DNA from: Pyxicephalus adspersus | Taxonomy: Eukaryota; Chordata; Amphibia; Anura; Pyxicephalidae | DNA: 64,000 bases | Direction of reading: 5' to 3' | Assembly: GCF_032062135.1 (NCBI RefSeq) | Contig: NC_092861.1 | Span: forward strand, 136,365,176 to 136,429,175 | Shown here: positions 61,701 through 63,403 of the stretch, piece after piece | How the letters are laid out: every line of letters begins with the position of its first letter | How positions within the stretch are numbered: the stretch's first letter is position 1 | Program-made: the position numbers and the translations under genes | The notes under the pieces: model-generated | Told to the model about the DNA's origin: nothing | Databases searched by the model: none | Seen by the model: the letters and a program-made list of their open reading frames with translations, nothing else

Positions 61701-63403
61701 GGGTCTGTTTATAAAGCAGGGAATCTTACTTTCACTGAAACATTCGCTGGTGGAGAATCTTCCAGGTATATGTGTTTCAGTGGCAGTTATTGATTCACAG
61801 GGAATGTTTCGGTGAATTCACTATTTTATAAACAGACTTATAGTACATGTAGTCTGTTAAGGGTTCAGATCTACTTTGTGGAAATTAAATTTTGGGATGA
61901 TCCTTTGCAAACTATGAGAATTGATTTATATAAAAACCACCACAAAAAGTGATCTCATAGCATGGAGATGGCCAATATGGCAGGTGCATGCATACAAGTC
62001 ATTGGAAAAAATCTATGATGATCAGTGAGGCTGGAATGAAGAAACACGCAGGTGTACAGTTGCAGCGTCTTTCAGCAACTTCCTGTCTAAATGTACTCAT
62101 TGCAGCATTGGCTGTATATCAGTGCTCTGGATGATTTTCTAATAGTGACAATACAGGACCATGTCAGTGTAATGTGTCCCCACAGCTACATGAAGTGTAC
62201 ATTAAAGTAGAATATGACATGGTGATATCACAGGAATTAATTTGGGAGACAACTGTCACCCATAACAGCAAGAATCTGCAACATGAACTTTGCAGACTTT
62301 TGAAAACTTTTGAAAAACTTTAGGATGACATTAGTTTTAAAGCAACTGATGCACATGACTTTTGTATTAGCTGTAAGATCTTTCTAGTGTATCACACATG
62401 CTTTGTGGTCTCATTTCAGTGTGTTGCCCTCTTACCTGTGGTCTCACTCCAATGTGTCACCCTTTCCCCTTTGGGCCAACTACAAAGTGTCACCCTCTCA
62501 CCTGTGGTCTCATTCAAACGTGCCACCCTCTATCCTTGTGATCCCACTCCAATGTTTTACCCTCTCCCATTTAGTCTCAAACTAGTGTTTCCCCCTCTCC
62601 CCTGTGGTCCATTCCAGGGTGTCACCCTCTACCATGTGGTCCCGCTCCATGTGTGACCTTATCCCATAAAGTCTCACCCTAATGTATCCCCTTTTCCCTT
62701 GTGGTCTCACTCCCATGTGTCACTCTTTCATGTGAGGTCTCACTCCAGGCTGTCACCCTCCCCCATGTGCTATGACTCCCGTGTGTCACCCTGTGCACCC
62801 TGTGGTCTTATCCCAGTGTGTCAATGTCTCCTTTGCAATCTGACCCTAAAATACCAATTTTAGGTGGACAGGTCCTCTATAGAAGCCTGGCTGTCAGCAC
62901 CAATCTATTCAATCCAGGAAAGTTGAGAAAGACTCCTGTACTTTAAAGTCACACTTAAGTGACAGCAATGATTTTCAGGAAGTAATGCAAAGCTTATGTT
63001 TGAATTATGACTAACCAGTTCAGCCGCCTATAACCTCAGTATGAAGATCAGCGCCCCTGGGTCCCCCATCCCTCCACCCTACAACTTCCTGTACTGCACA
63101 GAAACTTACTGAATGCACCTGTGTTATCATGCCAAGTCACCTGCCTCTGTGCAACTCACCTTGAGCCTGCCAGCCCAGCTCTCCCTGGGGCAGTGCCCAT
63201 TGCTGGGTGGCATTGATGGGATGGCAGCAGTGCAGGCACAGAGCTGGGTATATGTGTGCTGGCTGTCACTTACCAGTGGTGCCCTGGTTCTTGGGGGATA
63301 GCTGCTTGGTCAGACTCTGGATCTTCTCCCACTGACATTCTGCCCTGCAGCGTTCAATCTCTGCCTCCAGCTTCAGGTGTGACTGAGACAGCCTTGAAGC
63401 CAT
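2620..63403 (-). CDS. TTC7A: TTC7A, 5' part of the gene (exons 1-8, spliced)
   Basis: Tetratricopeptide-repeat scaffold protein. From knowledge of the family, TTC7 proteins join EFR3 and FAM126/hyccin to place PI4KA at the plasma membrane, where it makes PI4P; human TTC7A loss causes intestinal atresia with immunodeficiency. Seen here: eight minus-strand exons of 130, 164, 169, 131, 113, 79, 161 and 64 nt, 1011 nt in total, giving 337 codons with no stop and intron phases 1, 0, 1, 0, 2, 0, 2, 0. Typical family stretches include [15 protein letters not shown] (exon 2), [18 protein letters not shown] (exon 3), [14 protein letters not shown] (exon 7) and [15 protein letters not shown] (exon 8). 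The wording matches TTC7A better than its paralogue TTC7B. The C-terminal TPR block, stop codon and 3' UTR are not in the window. The Gly/Ser-rich stretch that mammalian TTC7A has after its first helix is absent. Confidence 0.96.
2766..3005. repeat. Direct repeat, copy B
   Basis: Second copy of the unit at 1263-1497 in the same orientation, placed in intron 7. Copy B has a 5-base insertion (TAATA) near its start and differs at the A-rich run. The sequences flanking the two copies are unlike each other. Confidence 0.85.
4318..5089 (+). mobile_element. PIF/Harbinger deletion derivative
   Basis: 772-bp element flanked by a 3-bp TAA duplication (4315-4317 and 5090-5092). The terminal inverted repeats begin GGCTACRTACAC and share a downstream AATAATTGT. 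A 3-bp TSD of T/A composition and this layout fit PIF/Harbinger. It contains a transposase N-terminal fragment but no catalytic DDE region, so it looks like an internally deleted, non-autonomous copy. Confidence 0.85.
4726..5036 (+). pseudogene. Harbinger-type transposase fragment
   Basis: Open frame from about 4726 that reads into the right terminal repeat. Residues around [20 protein letters not shown] and the following [15 protein letters not shown] resemble the N-terminal region of PIF/Harbinger transposases (HARBI1-like), ending in [13 protein letters not shown], the usual segment before the catalytic domain. The catalytic aspartates and glutamate are missing. The true start is uncertain because the frame has no clear ATG before the similarity. 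Host domestication is unlikely given the intact terminal repeats around it. Confidence 0.75.
5447..5607 (-). CDS. TTC7A: TTC7A exon 7
   Basis: Encodes residues 263-315 and two bases of codon 316. The acceptor is TTTTTTTTGCCAG before ACGGCATCC ([18 protein letters not shown]), continuing [18 protein letters not shown] and ending HKPQIYTGD. The YWSPL motif and the basic, serine-rich linker after it are family features. The donor is GTAAGGAA, in phase 2; the last two exon bases, CA, join the first base of exon 8 to give His. Exon 7 lies 2.8 kb from exon 8. Confidence 0.95.
6473..6760 (-). mobile_element. tRNA-headed SINE, diverged
   Basis: Reads on the minus strand from a tRNA-like head (degenerate CTCAGAGGTTAGCAC near 6750) through the central block (GTTTG.TCTCTGTG, GGTTTTCCGCCC, AATATACAGTTAGGTTAATT) to the tail with GAGC.CCTTTAAGGGACAG. 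About 290 bp, many substitutions. Same family as 8419-8756 and 45440-45765. Confidence 0.8.
7791..8204 (-). mobile_element. TTAA-flanked MITE, diverged
   Basis: Begins after TTAA (7787-7790) with AGGAGAACTGAACCC, close to the end AGAGAAACTAAACC of the element at 32870-33160; its right end near GATCCACTTTT resembles the other element end. A purine block GGAAGGAAGAAGATGG is present at 8180-8195. The right TTAA is not preserved, so the boundary is approximate. Confidence 0.6.
8255..8808 (+). mobile_element. hAT MITE with nested SINE
   Basis: Terminal repeats CAGGGGTCAGCAAA and TTTGCCGACCCCTG; 8-bp target duplication TATTAGAA (8247-8254) and CATTAGAA (8809-8816), 7 of 8 matching, diagnostic of hAT. 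The interior matches the elements at 34501-34915 and 40635-40994 (CCACCACCAGG, CCCCTGAAGTG, GGCCGGATCAGCCAGGG). It is split by the SINE at 8419-8756. Confidence 0.88.
8419..8756 (-). mobile_element. tRNA-headed SINE nested in a hAT MITE
   Basis: Near full-length SINE read on the minus strand: head with GGTTAGCACTCCAGCC, the central block GCATGGAGTTTGCAGGTTC and GTGGGTTTCCTCC, and a tail with TTGTGAGCTCCTTTGAGGG and CAGCGCTGTGTAATA. The central block looks like the conserved segment of V-SINEs, from memory. It interrupts the hAT interior, so it inserted later. Confidence 0.85.
8945..9020 (-). mobile_element. Partial CAGTGTTC-type MITE
   Basis: Minus-strand read of the family also seen at 14030-14195, 26120-26283, 38715-38860 and 42292-42450: the features are TTGTGACC, AGGGGCTGCCACCC and CTTCTCACCTGGC. 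It stops at the left arm of the palindrome. Confidence 0.65.
9043..9399. repeat. Long near-perfect palindrome
   Basis: Left arm 9043-9186 and right arm 9255-9399 are inverse copies: ATTGTAATGCTAGGTGTATA on the left pairs with the complement at 9371-9390 (one mismatch), and GTACCAGTGCTCCCCTCAGC pairs with 9262-9283. The arms are about 140 bp, roughly 93% complementary by eye. The centre is a CAGTGTTC-type MITE core (CACCCGGCTGTTTTTG) that is itself palindromic. The sequence just outside (8945-9015) is one end of the same MITE type. Confidence 0.85.
10311..10386 (+). mobile_element. Palindromic MITE, left half
   Basis: GGGCCTAATTTATGAAAGC, then CTGGAGAAGATGG and GGTGATCCAGC, the left half of an abundant ~200-bp palindromic repeat. 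It is cut by sequence resembling the end of a hAT-type repeat (GAACCCTGGTTGAGAAA, 10387-10402). Confidence 0.75.
10806..10856. repeat. Inverted repeat, 12-bp perfect stem
   Basis: GACAGGCAGATG at 10806-10817 pairs with CATCTGCCTGTC at 10845-10856 around a 27-nt loop. No run of T follows and no known RNA family is recognised. Confidence 0.7.
11111..11154. repeat. Inverted repeat, 14-bp perfect stem
   Basis: ATGAATATACAGTC at 11111-11124 is exactly complementary to GACTGTATATTCAT at 11141-11154 with a 16-nt loop. A CCTGAAGAAGC...CGCGTAACGGGTC motif follows at 11178-11214, resembling repeat ends seen elsewhere in frogs (compare CCCGATGCGTTTCG at 19846). Confidence 0.75.
11792..12103 (-). mobile_element. 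hAT MITE, one end lost
   Basis: Same family as 34501-34915 but in reverse orientation: TCTCGAGTCCCGCCCTAATG on the left, GGCCTAAAGGCCAGAGTTTG and GGACCTCTG at the right end. The outer ~65 bp expected at the left end are missing, so it is 5' truncated. It is followed by GCCTAGGTGATCAAGAATG, the same host-MITE junction as at 34916. Confidence 0.82.
12104..12485 (+). mobile_element. Splice-donor MITE (right part) with CRE-like hairpin
   Basis: Starts with GCCTAGGTGATCAAGAATG and ends at TTTATTTCCTCT next to TTAA (12486-12489). It contains CCTGGGATAACTACATTATG, a 17-bp perfect hairpin at 12250-12296, CCGGAAGAAGGGACGAAGAC at 12303 (ETS-like CCGGAAG), GGTGGCGCC, and then AAGGTAAGT at 12432-12440, a strong donor. 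Closest relatives: 34390-34492 plus 34916-35200, 47962-48475 and 56384-56760. Confidence 0.75.
12250..12296. repeat. CRE-like hairpin inside a MITE
   Basis: CATCCTACGTCACCCGA at 12250-12266 pairs perfectly with TCGGGTGACGTAGGATG at 12280-12296, with a 13-nt loop rich in CG. Both arms hold TACGTCA/TGACGTA, a CREB/ATF half or full site. A related pair occurs in the copy at about 48134-48186. Confidence 0.85.
13201..13392. mobile_element. Palindromic MITE
   Basis: Arms AAAGCTCTCCAAGACTTGAG and CTATCTTCTCCAG; the interior CCAGCAAAATGG and CCATTCCAGGTTTGCTGGA are inverse copies. Diverged member of the family at 37124-37353. Confidence 0.8.
14030..14195 (+). mobile_element. CAGTGTTC-type MITE
   Basis: TTCTCCTCTGCACCTTTTAA, then CACCCGGCTGTTTTTAGGTG, TTACTGAAAAG, AGGGGCTGCCACCCACC and CTTCTTCCCACCC, ending TGGAGAATACTG. 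The ends fit CAGTGTTCTCC and its complement, similar to short hAT elements. No clear duplication of the target was seen. Confidence 0.75.
15542..15562. repeat. Poly(A) run
   Basis: 21 consecutive A bases after CATAAATGT; no element body adjoins it. Confidence 0.9.
15643..16008 (+). mobile_element. hAT MITE (CAGTGGTC type)
   Basis: Ends CAGCGTCGCCAATC and TTGGTGACCATTG, inverse copies; 8-bp target duplication GCCTACAC (15635-15642) and GCCTAGAC (16009-16016), 7 of 8. It shares AAAATTTTGGTGG, GGCATCATGAC and AGTTTCTTCC with the element at 39443-39691, which is shorter. 366 bp. Open frames here are not coding. Confidence 0.87.
17553..17938 (+). mobile_element. TTAA-flanked MITE with splice-donor cassette
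   Basis: TTAA at 17549-17552 and 17939-17942. The interior has CTGCTCCTTCTGTGCACGCC, CACGTCTCCAAAGTGCG, AGAAGAAGATGGTGGCGCC at 17799-17817 and AAAGGTAAGCG at 17889-17899. TTAA flanks are the hallmark of piggyBac-type transposition, though the end repeats are weak. Confidence 0.7.
19228..19315 (-). mobile_element. Short CAGTGTTC-type MITE
   Basis: Core ACTTTTCAGTAACCACC and GGTGGTTACTGAAAAGT facing each other, then GGCTAAAGGAGTC and GAACACTG; about half of the usual length. Confidence 0.65.
21225..21495 (+). repeat. Pogo-like repeat, interior
   Basis: Shares its interior with 24592-24972 (ACAGATGTTTGTCTCAACAT, TTTATGGAGCCTAGAC, GGAGCAAGCTGTGCTTTGA, TTAAAGAGTTACAAGAGGTT) but has lost recognisable ends. 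Confidence 0.7.
22514..22592 (-). CDS. TTC7A: TTC7A exon 6
   Basis: Encodes the last base of codon 236 to residue 262: [19 protein letters not shown], then KAMQNFKM. The acceptor TTTGTTTTCCTAG and the donor GTAAGTAA are both strong. It corresponds to the human segment GNIVKGMRELREVL. It is a 79-nt exon too short to be found as an open frame alone; it was located by looking for the missing segment between exons 5 and 7. The 354-base assembly gap lies upstream, in intron 5. Confidence 0.9.
22657..22752 (+). mobile_element. L2/CR1-group LINE 3' tail
   Basis: CTTCCTGTGTCACTGTCTG, then ACAGCCCTACATAATATG and TTGGCGCTATTTAAAAATAG: the last ~95 bp of the LINE family seen at 42895-43615 and 57540-57668. 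Confidence 0.8.
22915..23268. other. Assembly gap (354 N)
   Basis: Run of N within intron 5. Open frames drawn across it are meaningless. Confidence 0.99.
23448..23690 (-). mobile_element. tRNA-headed SINE, internally deleted
   Basis: Minus-strand SINE with a (TTA)n tail end at 23448-23461, GCGCTATATAAATACTG, GAGCTCCTTTGAGGGACAG, then a jump over about 75 bp of the usual body to GGGTACTCCGG, and GTTAGCACTCTGGCCCATG at the head. Confidence 0.85.
24592..24972 (+). mobile_element. Pogo/Tigger-like MITE
   Basis: Ends CAGGTAGTCCCCGAG and CTCGAGGGCTACCTG are inverse copies; TA follows the right end while AC replaces TA on the left. End sequence of the CAGG(T/C)... type fits pogo/Tigger elements. 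It is related to 21225-21495 and 63871-64000. Confidence 0.72.
25831..26019. mobile_element. Palindromic MITE
   Basis: ACCTGATTAATGAAAACTC at the left; GGAGAGCTTTAATAAATCAG at the right; interior CCAGCAAACCTGGAATAG against CATTCCAGGTTTGCTGG. Left arm shortened. Confidence 0.82.
26120..26283 (+). mobile_element. CAGTGTTC-type MITE
   Basis: CATTGTTCTCCCCAGCCC to AGGGAGAACACTG, with CACCCGGCTGTTTTTGGTGG at the centre. Best preserved copy of this family in the window. Confidence 0.82.
26692..26983. mobile_element. MITE with TAGGGATGAGCGAAC ends
   Basis: Left end TAGGGATGAGCGAAC at 26692 and right end GTTCACTCAACACTA at 26969-26983 are inverse copies with a few mismatches; CCATTGAAGTCAATAGGGAC lies inside, followed by an imperfect inner inverted repeat. 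The flanking DNA (26465-26690 and after 26985) looks like one older repeat, so this is probably a nested insertion. Confidence 0.7.
28340..28402 (-). mobile_element. SINE head fragment
   Basis: GGACCAATTAACCTAATTG, then GTGCTAGCCACTGAGCCATC: the ends of the SINE with its middle missing. Confidence 0.6.
28610..28959 (+). mobile_element. hAT MITE (CAGGGGTGTCAAA type)
   Basis: Ends CAGGGGTGTCAAACTC and AAATTTGACACCCCTG; the 8-bp flanks CACTAATC and ATCTAATC agree at 6 of 8. GGGCCAAAACTG and GGGGGCCAAATCTGGCCC near the ends follow a layout common in vertebrate hAT MITEs. 350 bp. Confidence 0.83.
29578..29673 (+). mobile_element. LINE 3' tail
   Basis: CTGTCTGTCATTTGCATCCC, then AATGTACAGCCCTGTGTAAT and a (AAT)n tail; 5' truncated copy of the L2/CR1-group LINE. 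Confidence 0.8.
30368..30712 (+). mobile_element. MITE with splice-donor cassette
   Basis: Homologous to 36318-36864: GTATTGCATTCAATACAG, a GC-rich middle with GAGGAAAAAGGAAGAAGAC, then CAGGTAAGG at 30584-30592, and the right end with CCCCGAGTCACACTCGGGG and CCGCTAGGA. Here the right end has an extra inverted copy of the CCCCGAGT block (30620-30645). The left boundary is not clear. Confidence 0.68.
31289..31428 (+). mobile_element. LINE 3' tail
   Basis: GATTGTAAGCTCCTCAGGGC to TATATAAATCTTGTTTAATA with an AT-rich tail; standard 5' truncation. Confidence 0.85.
31956..32068 (-). CDS. TTC7A: TTC7A exon 5
   Basis: Encodes residues 199-235 and two bases of codon 236. The acceptor TTTCACCTGTAG precedes ATCACAAGC. 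The product begins [13 protein letters not shown], a serine-rich loop that is also variable in mammals, and continues [20 protein letters not shown] to HLKRG. The [11 protein letters not shown] helix matches TTC7A. The donor is GTAAGTGG, in phase 2. The loop length matches the human protein to within a few residues. Confidence 0.93.
32870..33160 (-). mobile_element. TTAA-flanked MITE with splice-donor cassette, sense to TTC7A
   Basis: TTAA at 32866-32869 and 33161-33164; ends AGAGAAACTAAAC and TTTAGTTCCACT are inverse copies (10 of 12). Read on the minus strand it carries AGGAAGAAGATGGTGGCAGC (32917-32936) and then CAGGTGAGTATAG, a donor at 32891-32897. It lies between exons 4 and 5 in the same sense as TTC7A. 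Very close relative: 35702-36002. Confidence 0.82.
33190..33411. mobile_element. Palindromic MITE
   Basis: ACCTGATTTATTAAAGCTC to GAGCTTTAATAAATCAGGCC with CTGGAGAAGATAGAC against GTCTATCTTCTCCAG. Good copy of the family. Confidence 0.87.
33541..33671 (-). CDS. TTC7A: TTC7A exon 4
   Basis: Encodes residues 155-198. The acceptor TTGCCAAG precedes GTTTATCATTGG; with the G from exon 3 it reads GLSLERS. The exon continues through [19 protein letters not shown] to [11 protein letters not shown] and ends in phase 0 with donor GTGAGTAA. The [18 protein letters not shown] segment is a TPR helix typical of TTC7A. The acceptor tract is a poor polypyrimidine run (GTTTGGTATTGCCAAG), so this exon may be more prone to skipping; skipping it would shift the frame. 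Confidence 0.94.
34390..35200 (+). mobile_element. Splice-donor MITE family, copy split by a hAT element
   Basis: Left part 34390-34500 begins CCAAAACTCAGAATC.TTAC and ends in the palindrome CTCGATTGCCTAGGC; the right part resumes at 34916 with GCCTAGGCGATCGAGAAGG and CTCCCGGGATACCTATGTCA. The right part later repeats a CCTGGGATACATACG block (35069), so it is rearranged, and the donor cassette of related copies is not present here. Confidence 0.72.
34501..34915 (+). mobile_element. hAT MITE inside the palindromic site of another MITE
   Basis: Ends CAGAGGTAGGCAAACT and GTTTGCTGACCTCTG, with an exact 8-bp target duplication GCCTAGGC at 34493-34500 and 34916-34923. The interior has GGCCTTTAGGCC, CTCCATATGCATTG and CATTAGGGCGGGACTCGAG. 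415 bp, no transposase. Confidence 0.93.
35702..36002 (+). mobile_element. TTAA-type MITE with splice-donor cassette
   Basis: Preceded by TTAA (35698-35701). It contains GTCCCTTCTGCAATAATCC, TGATCGCTCCGTG, GCATGCCGGCACAGG, GAGGAAGAAGATGGTGGCACC (35938-35955 region) and CAGGTGAGTATAGCAGG with a donor at 35974-35981. Inverse orientation of 32870-33160. The right TTAA is mutated. Confidence 0.75.
36318..36864 (+). mobile_element. piggyBac-like MITE (CCCCCTAGCGGT ends) with splice donor
   Basis: TTAA at 36314-36317 and 36865-36868. Ends CCCCCCTAGCGGTCTGA and TCAGACACGGGGTTACCGC are inverse copies. A GC-rich middle (36650-36780) contrasts with AT-rich arms and ends in AACAAGGTAAGTGGG (donor at 36795-36803). 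547 bp. A second, rougher copy is at 30368-30712. Confidence 0.82.
37124..37353. mobile_element. Palindromic MITE
   Basis: GGGTCTGATTTATTAAAG to CTTTAATAAATCAGGCCC. The interior has GCTGGGTTATCCAGCAAACC against GGTTTACTGGATCACCCAGC, and a small internal repeat CTTGGAGAGC. Confidence 0.88.
38715..38860 (+). mobile_element. CAGTGTTC-type MITE, diverged
   Basis: CCCAGAGCCTTTCAACTGGG, CACCCGGCACTTTTCAGTA, TTGGGTCACAAAACAAGGG and CTTCCCACCTAGC. Confidence 0.7.
39443..39691 (+). mobile_element. hAT MITE (CAGTGGTC type)
   Basis: Ends AAGCAGTCACCAACC and GGTTGGGGACCACTG; exact 8-bp target duplication ATCTAATA at 39435-39442 and 39692-39699. Shortened relative of 15643-16008. Confidence 0.9.
40635..40994 (+). 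mobile_element. hAT MITE (CAGGGG type)
   Basis: CAGGGGGTCGGCCAAG to GATTGCCGACCCCTG; target duplication ATTTAGTG (40627-40634) and GTTTAGTG (40995-41002), 7 of 8. The interior has TTTACCGCGGCGG and TGGCCGCGGTAA, an inner inverse pair. Same family as 8255-8808 and 34501-34915. Confidence 0.9.
41151..41587. mobile_element. Palindromic MITE interrupted by a hAT-like repeat
   Basis: The left arm GGCCTGATTTATAAGTCC and AGACTGGAGAAGATAGG stops at 41190; the family resumes at ATCATGGGTGATCC (about 41449) and ends with AGTCTTCACCAGTC. The insert 41191-41448 starts CAGGGTTTCTCAACCAGGG, a hAT-like end seen in other vertebrates, and contains GGGTTCCCTGAAAACCTG. Confidence 0.75.
42292..42450 (-). mobile_element. 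CAGTGTTC-type MITE
   Basis: CAGTATTCTCCCTAAAAC to GGGAAGAACACTG with ACCAAAAACAGCCGGGTGG at the centre; reads on the minus strand relative to 26120-26283. Confidence 0.8.
42895..43615 (-). mobile_element. L2/CR1-group LINE, 3' part with broken reverse transcriptase
   Basis: Read on the minus strand it carries the end of an L2/CR1-type reverse transcriptase: [15 protein letters not shown] and [13 protein letters not shown] (43278-43490), then, after a frame change, [28 protein letters not shown] and [11 protein letters not shown] (42892-43281). These are the usual motifs after the YADD catalytic box, which lies in the missing 5' part. The 3' end reads GCTCTTCGGGGCAGGG. It is truncated and frameshifted, so inactive. 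Confidence 0.88.
43665..43860. mobile_element. Palindromic MITE
   Basis: GGGCCTGATTTATTAAAAC to GCTTTAATAAATCAGGG; it abuts the LINE fragment. Confidence 0.85.
44103..44262 (-). mobile_element. LINE 3' tail
   Basis: Minus-strand copy: an (ATT)n-like tail, AACGCCAACATATTATGCAG, GGGTTGCAAATGACAGAC, GAGGACCCTGCCCCAAAGAG, TACAATCTAAG. Confidence 0.85.
44490..44720 (+). mobile_element. tRNA-headed SINE, 5' truncated
   Basis: AATTTGCACGTTCTCCC and TGTTTGCGTGGGTTTC to GGCGATATAAATACTG with a (GAT/AAT)n tail; the tail unit GTGAGCTCCTTTGAGGG is clear. Confidence 0.85.
45440..45768 (+). mobile_element. tRNA-headed SINE, full length
   Basis: A tRNA-like head with A box ATGGCTCAGTGGCCAACAC (45451) and B box GGTTCCAGTCTC (45491-45502), a central conserved block GCATGGAGTTTGCAGGGTC, TTTGCGTGGGTTTC, GGTTTCCTCCCACATCCC, and a 3' tail GATTGTTAGCTCCTTTGAGGG to GCGCTATATAAATAG plus (TAT)n. 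The Pol III boxes make it the reference copy here. Confidence 0.88.
46071..46375 (+). mobile_element. Pogo/Tigger-like MITE with splice donor
   Basis: TA on both sides (46069-46070, 46376-46377). Ends CAGGTTGACAATCGAAAA and TTTTTGATTGTCAACCTG are inverse copies, typical of pogo/Tigger. GAGAGGAAGGCTGG is followed by GGAGGTAAGTAC, a strong donor at 46313-46322. 305 bp. Confidence 0.88.
47462..48690 (+). mobile_element. 1.2-kb hAT element with nested MITE
   Basis: Ends TAGCGGTCGCCAAC and GTTGGCGACCACTG; target duplication ATCTATAA (47454-47461) and ATCTATAG (48691-48698), 7 of 8. Its AT-rich body contains no frame resembling a hAT transposase. The 0.5-kb splice-donor MITE at 47962-48475 sits inside, so the hAT itself would be about 0.7 kb. 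Confidence 0.85.
47962..48475 (-). mobile_element. Splice-donor MITE, complete copy, sense to TTC7A
   Basis: Read on the minus strand it runs from CTAACCTAAACTCAGAA to TTTTTGAGTTTAGTTTAGG, inverse copies of a short end. In order: an imperfect inverted repeat around TTTTATGT, the block GAGCGCAAAGCCTCCTGGG, a 16-bp perfect stem AAGCTGATCTCAC/GTGAGATCAGCTT at 48192-48232, a GGTGACGT-type stem, GAAGATGGCGGCTCC (48107-48120), and GGATTGGAGGTAAGCG with a donor at 48011-48017. Exact ends are uncertain by a few bases. Confidence 0.78.
49370..49538 (-). CDS. TTC7A: TTC7A exon 3
   Basis: Encodes residues 99 to 154 and the first base of 155. The acceptor TTTGTTTCCACAG precedes CCGCATTAC (PHYLTEALL). 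The exon holds a TPR-like helix pair, [19 protein letters not shown] and [20 protein letters not shown], and ends in AFLIKG across the phase 1 junction; the donor is GTAAATGA. It is the most conserved exon in the window and alone identifies the gene. Intron 2, which separates it from exon 2, is only 947 bp, the shortest in the window. Confidence 0.97.
49764..49792. repeat. (TA)n microsatellite
   Basis: About 14 uninterrupted TA units, likely length-polymorphic. Confidence 0.95.
49991..50210. mobile_element. Palindromic MITE
   Basis: GGGCCTAATTTATTTAAGAG to AAGCTTTAATAAATCAGG; it fills much of intron 2. Confidence 0.85.
50486..50649 (-). CDS. TTC7A: TTC7A exon 2
   Basis: Encodes the end of codon 44 to residue 98. 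The acceptor is CTCTCTTCCAG before ATGACTTC; together with the G left by exon 1 this restores Asp, giving [20 protein letters not shown]. The exon continues through [19 protein letters not shown] and ends GKLP, in phase 0, with donor GTAAGTAC. The acidic LLLAEALLE helix and the AKNYL..IL.RG segment are diagnostic of TTC7A. An upstream in-frame stretch of open intron sequence exists before the acceptor, but it has no family similarity. Confidence 0.95.
51511..51730. mobile_element. Palindromic MITE
   Basis: GGCCCTGATTTATTAAAGC to GGAGAGCTTTAATAAGGCC; TCATTAGTGAAGCTGGGTGA against CACCCAGCTTCACTG. Confidence 0.88.
52963..53110 (+). mobile_element. LINE 3' tail
   Basis: CAGATTGTAAGCTCTTCGGG to GGCGATATATAAATCCTG and an AT tail. 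Confidence 0.87.
53862..54216 (+). mobile_element. hAT MITE with exact target duplication
   Basis: TAGGGGTGTCCAAACTTTT to GACTTTGGACATGCCTG; exact 8-bp duplication CTGTAAGT at 53854-53861 and 54217-54224. 355 bp, no transposase. Confidence 0.92.
56300..56380 (-). mobile_element. LINE 3' tail
   Basis: (TTA)n tail, then GGATTTATATAGAGCCAATA and GTGTTGTACACTAAAT; short 5' truncated copy that abuts the next MITE. Confidence 0.75.
56384..56760 (+). mobile_element. Splice-donor MITE, right end replaced by LINE
   Basis: Left end ACCTAAACTCAGAATTTTC, then the hairpin TTACATAAAAGGG/CCCTTTTATGTAA, GACTACGTCACGTATCCCGG, a GCTGATCTCAC arm without its partner, GAAAATGGCGGCGCCC (56651-56666) and GATTGAAGGTAAGTG with a donor at 56754-56760. 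The LINE tail begins within 5 bases of the donor. Confidence 0.75.
56762..57248 (-). mobile_element. L2/CR1-group LINE, 3' end
   Basis: Minus strand: remnants of the reverse transcriptase C-terminal part ([36 protein letters not shown]) followed by GCTCTTCGGGGCAGGGTC and CCTCTTCCTGTGTCA. 5' truncated at about 57248, with frameshifts. Confidence 0.85.
57540..57668 (+). mobile_element. LINE 3' tail
   Basis: GATTGTAAGCTCCTCGGGGC to GTTATGTAAATACTGTTCAA; a clean copy of the last ~130 bp. Confidence 0.88.
58815..58881 (+). mobile_element. LINE 3' tail, very short
   Basis: AACCCTATTTAATGTACAGC to GGCGCTATATAAATCCTG, then AATATTAATA. Confidence 0.82.
58973..59178. mobile_element. Palindromic MITE
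   Basis: GGGTCTGATTTATTAAATC to CTTCTATAAATCAGGCCC; right arm partly rearranged with a repeated CACTTCTATAAATCA. Confidence 0.82.
59355..59438 (-). mobile_element. LINE 3' tail with (ATT)n microsatellite
   Basis: TATTATTATTTTATTATTAT, then AACAGGATTTATATAGCGCC and GCGCTGTACATTAAATAGGG. Confidence 0.88.
60738..60938. mobile_element. Palindromic MITE
   Basis: GGGCCTGATTTATTAAAGC to GAACTTTATTAAATCAGGC; a ~20-bp deletion removes part of the left interior. Confidence 0.87.
61268..61400 (+). mobile_element. SINE central block, fragment
   Basis: GGAGTTTGCATGTTCTCCCC, TTTGCTTGGGTCTTG, TTCCAGTTTCCCCC and AACAGTTAGGTG. A possible matching head (GGCTCAAGTGGCCAGCA) lies at 60947, so the copy may be split. 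Confidence 0.7.
62398..62850 (+). repeat. Diverged minisatellite, ~33-bp unit
   Basis: About a dozen imperfect tandem units built on TGTGGTCTCACTCCAATGTG followed by TCACCCTCTCCCC. Units differ by substitutions and small length changes, so the array is old. It lies 0.5 kb inside intron 1. Open frames here are products of the repeat. Confidence 0.87.
63274..63403 (-). CDS. TTC7A: TTC7A exon 1 (coding part), start codon
   Basis: Encodes residues 1-43 and the first base of codon 44, starting [19 protein letters not shown]. The ATG is at 63403-63401 (read on the minus strand) in a good Kozak setting, with G at -3 and G at +4. This start is chosen because the helix [17 protein letters not shown] aligns with the N terminus of TTC7A/TTC7B and no better in-frame ATG is seen upstream. 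The donor after ACCACTG is GTAAGTGA, a strong consensus, and leaves phase 1. The exon stops directly before DDFTNLLL of exon 2, so the protein has a short linker here, more like TTC7B than mammalian TTC7A. It sits next to a CpG-rich promoter. Confidence 0.93.

Larger units (their letters stand above)
50650..63273 (-). other. TTC7A intron 1
   Basis: 12.6 kb. Outside the repeats listed separately, 50720-51505, 51740-52960, 53110-53850, 54570-56290, 57670-58810, 59790-60735, 61410-62395 and 62870-63270 show nothing recognisable. The stretches 54300-54560 and 59560-59780 resemble each other in style (GGGGACAAC, CCTATTGT, short GTCCC words) and look like decayed copies of a dispersed frog repeat. 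Confidence 0.6.

Noticed and set aside
62387..62656. Open frame of 89 codons with repeated [12 protein letters not shown] units
   Set aside because: It is a translation of the minisatellite, not a gene.
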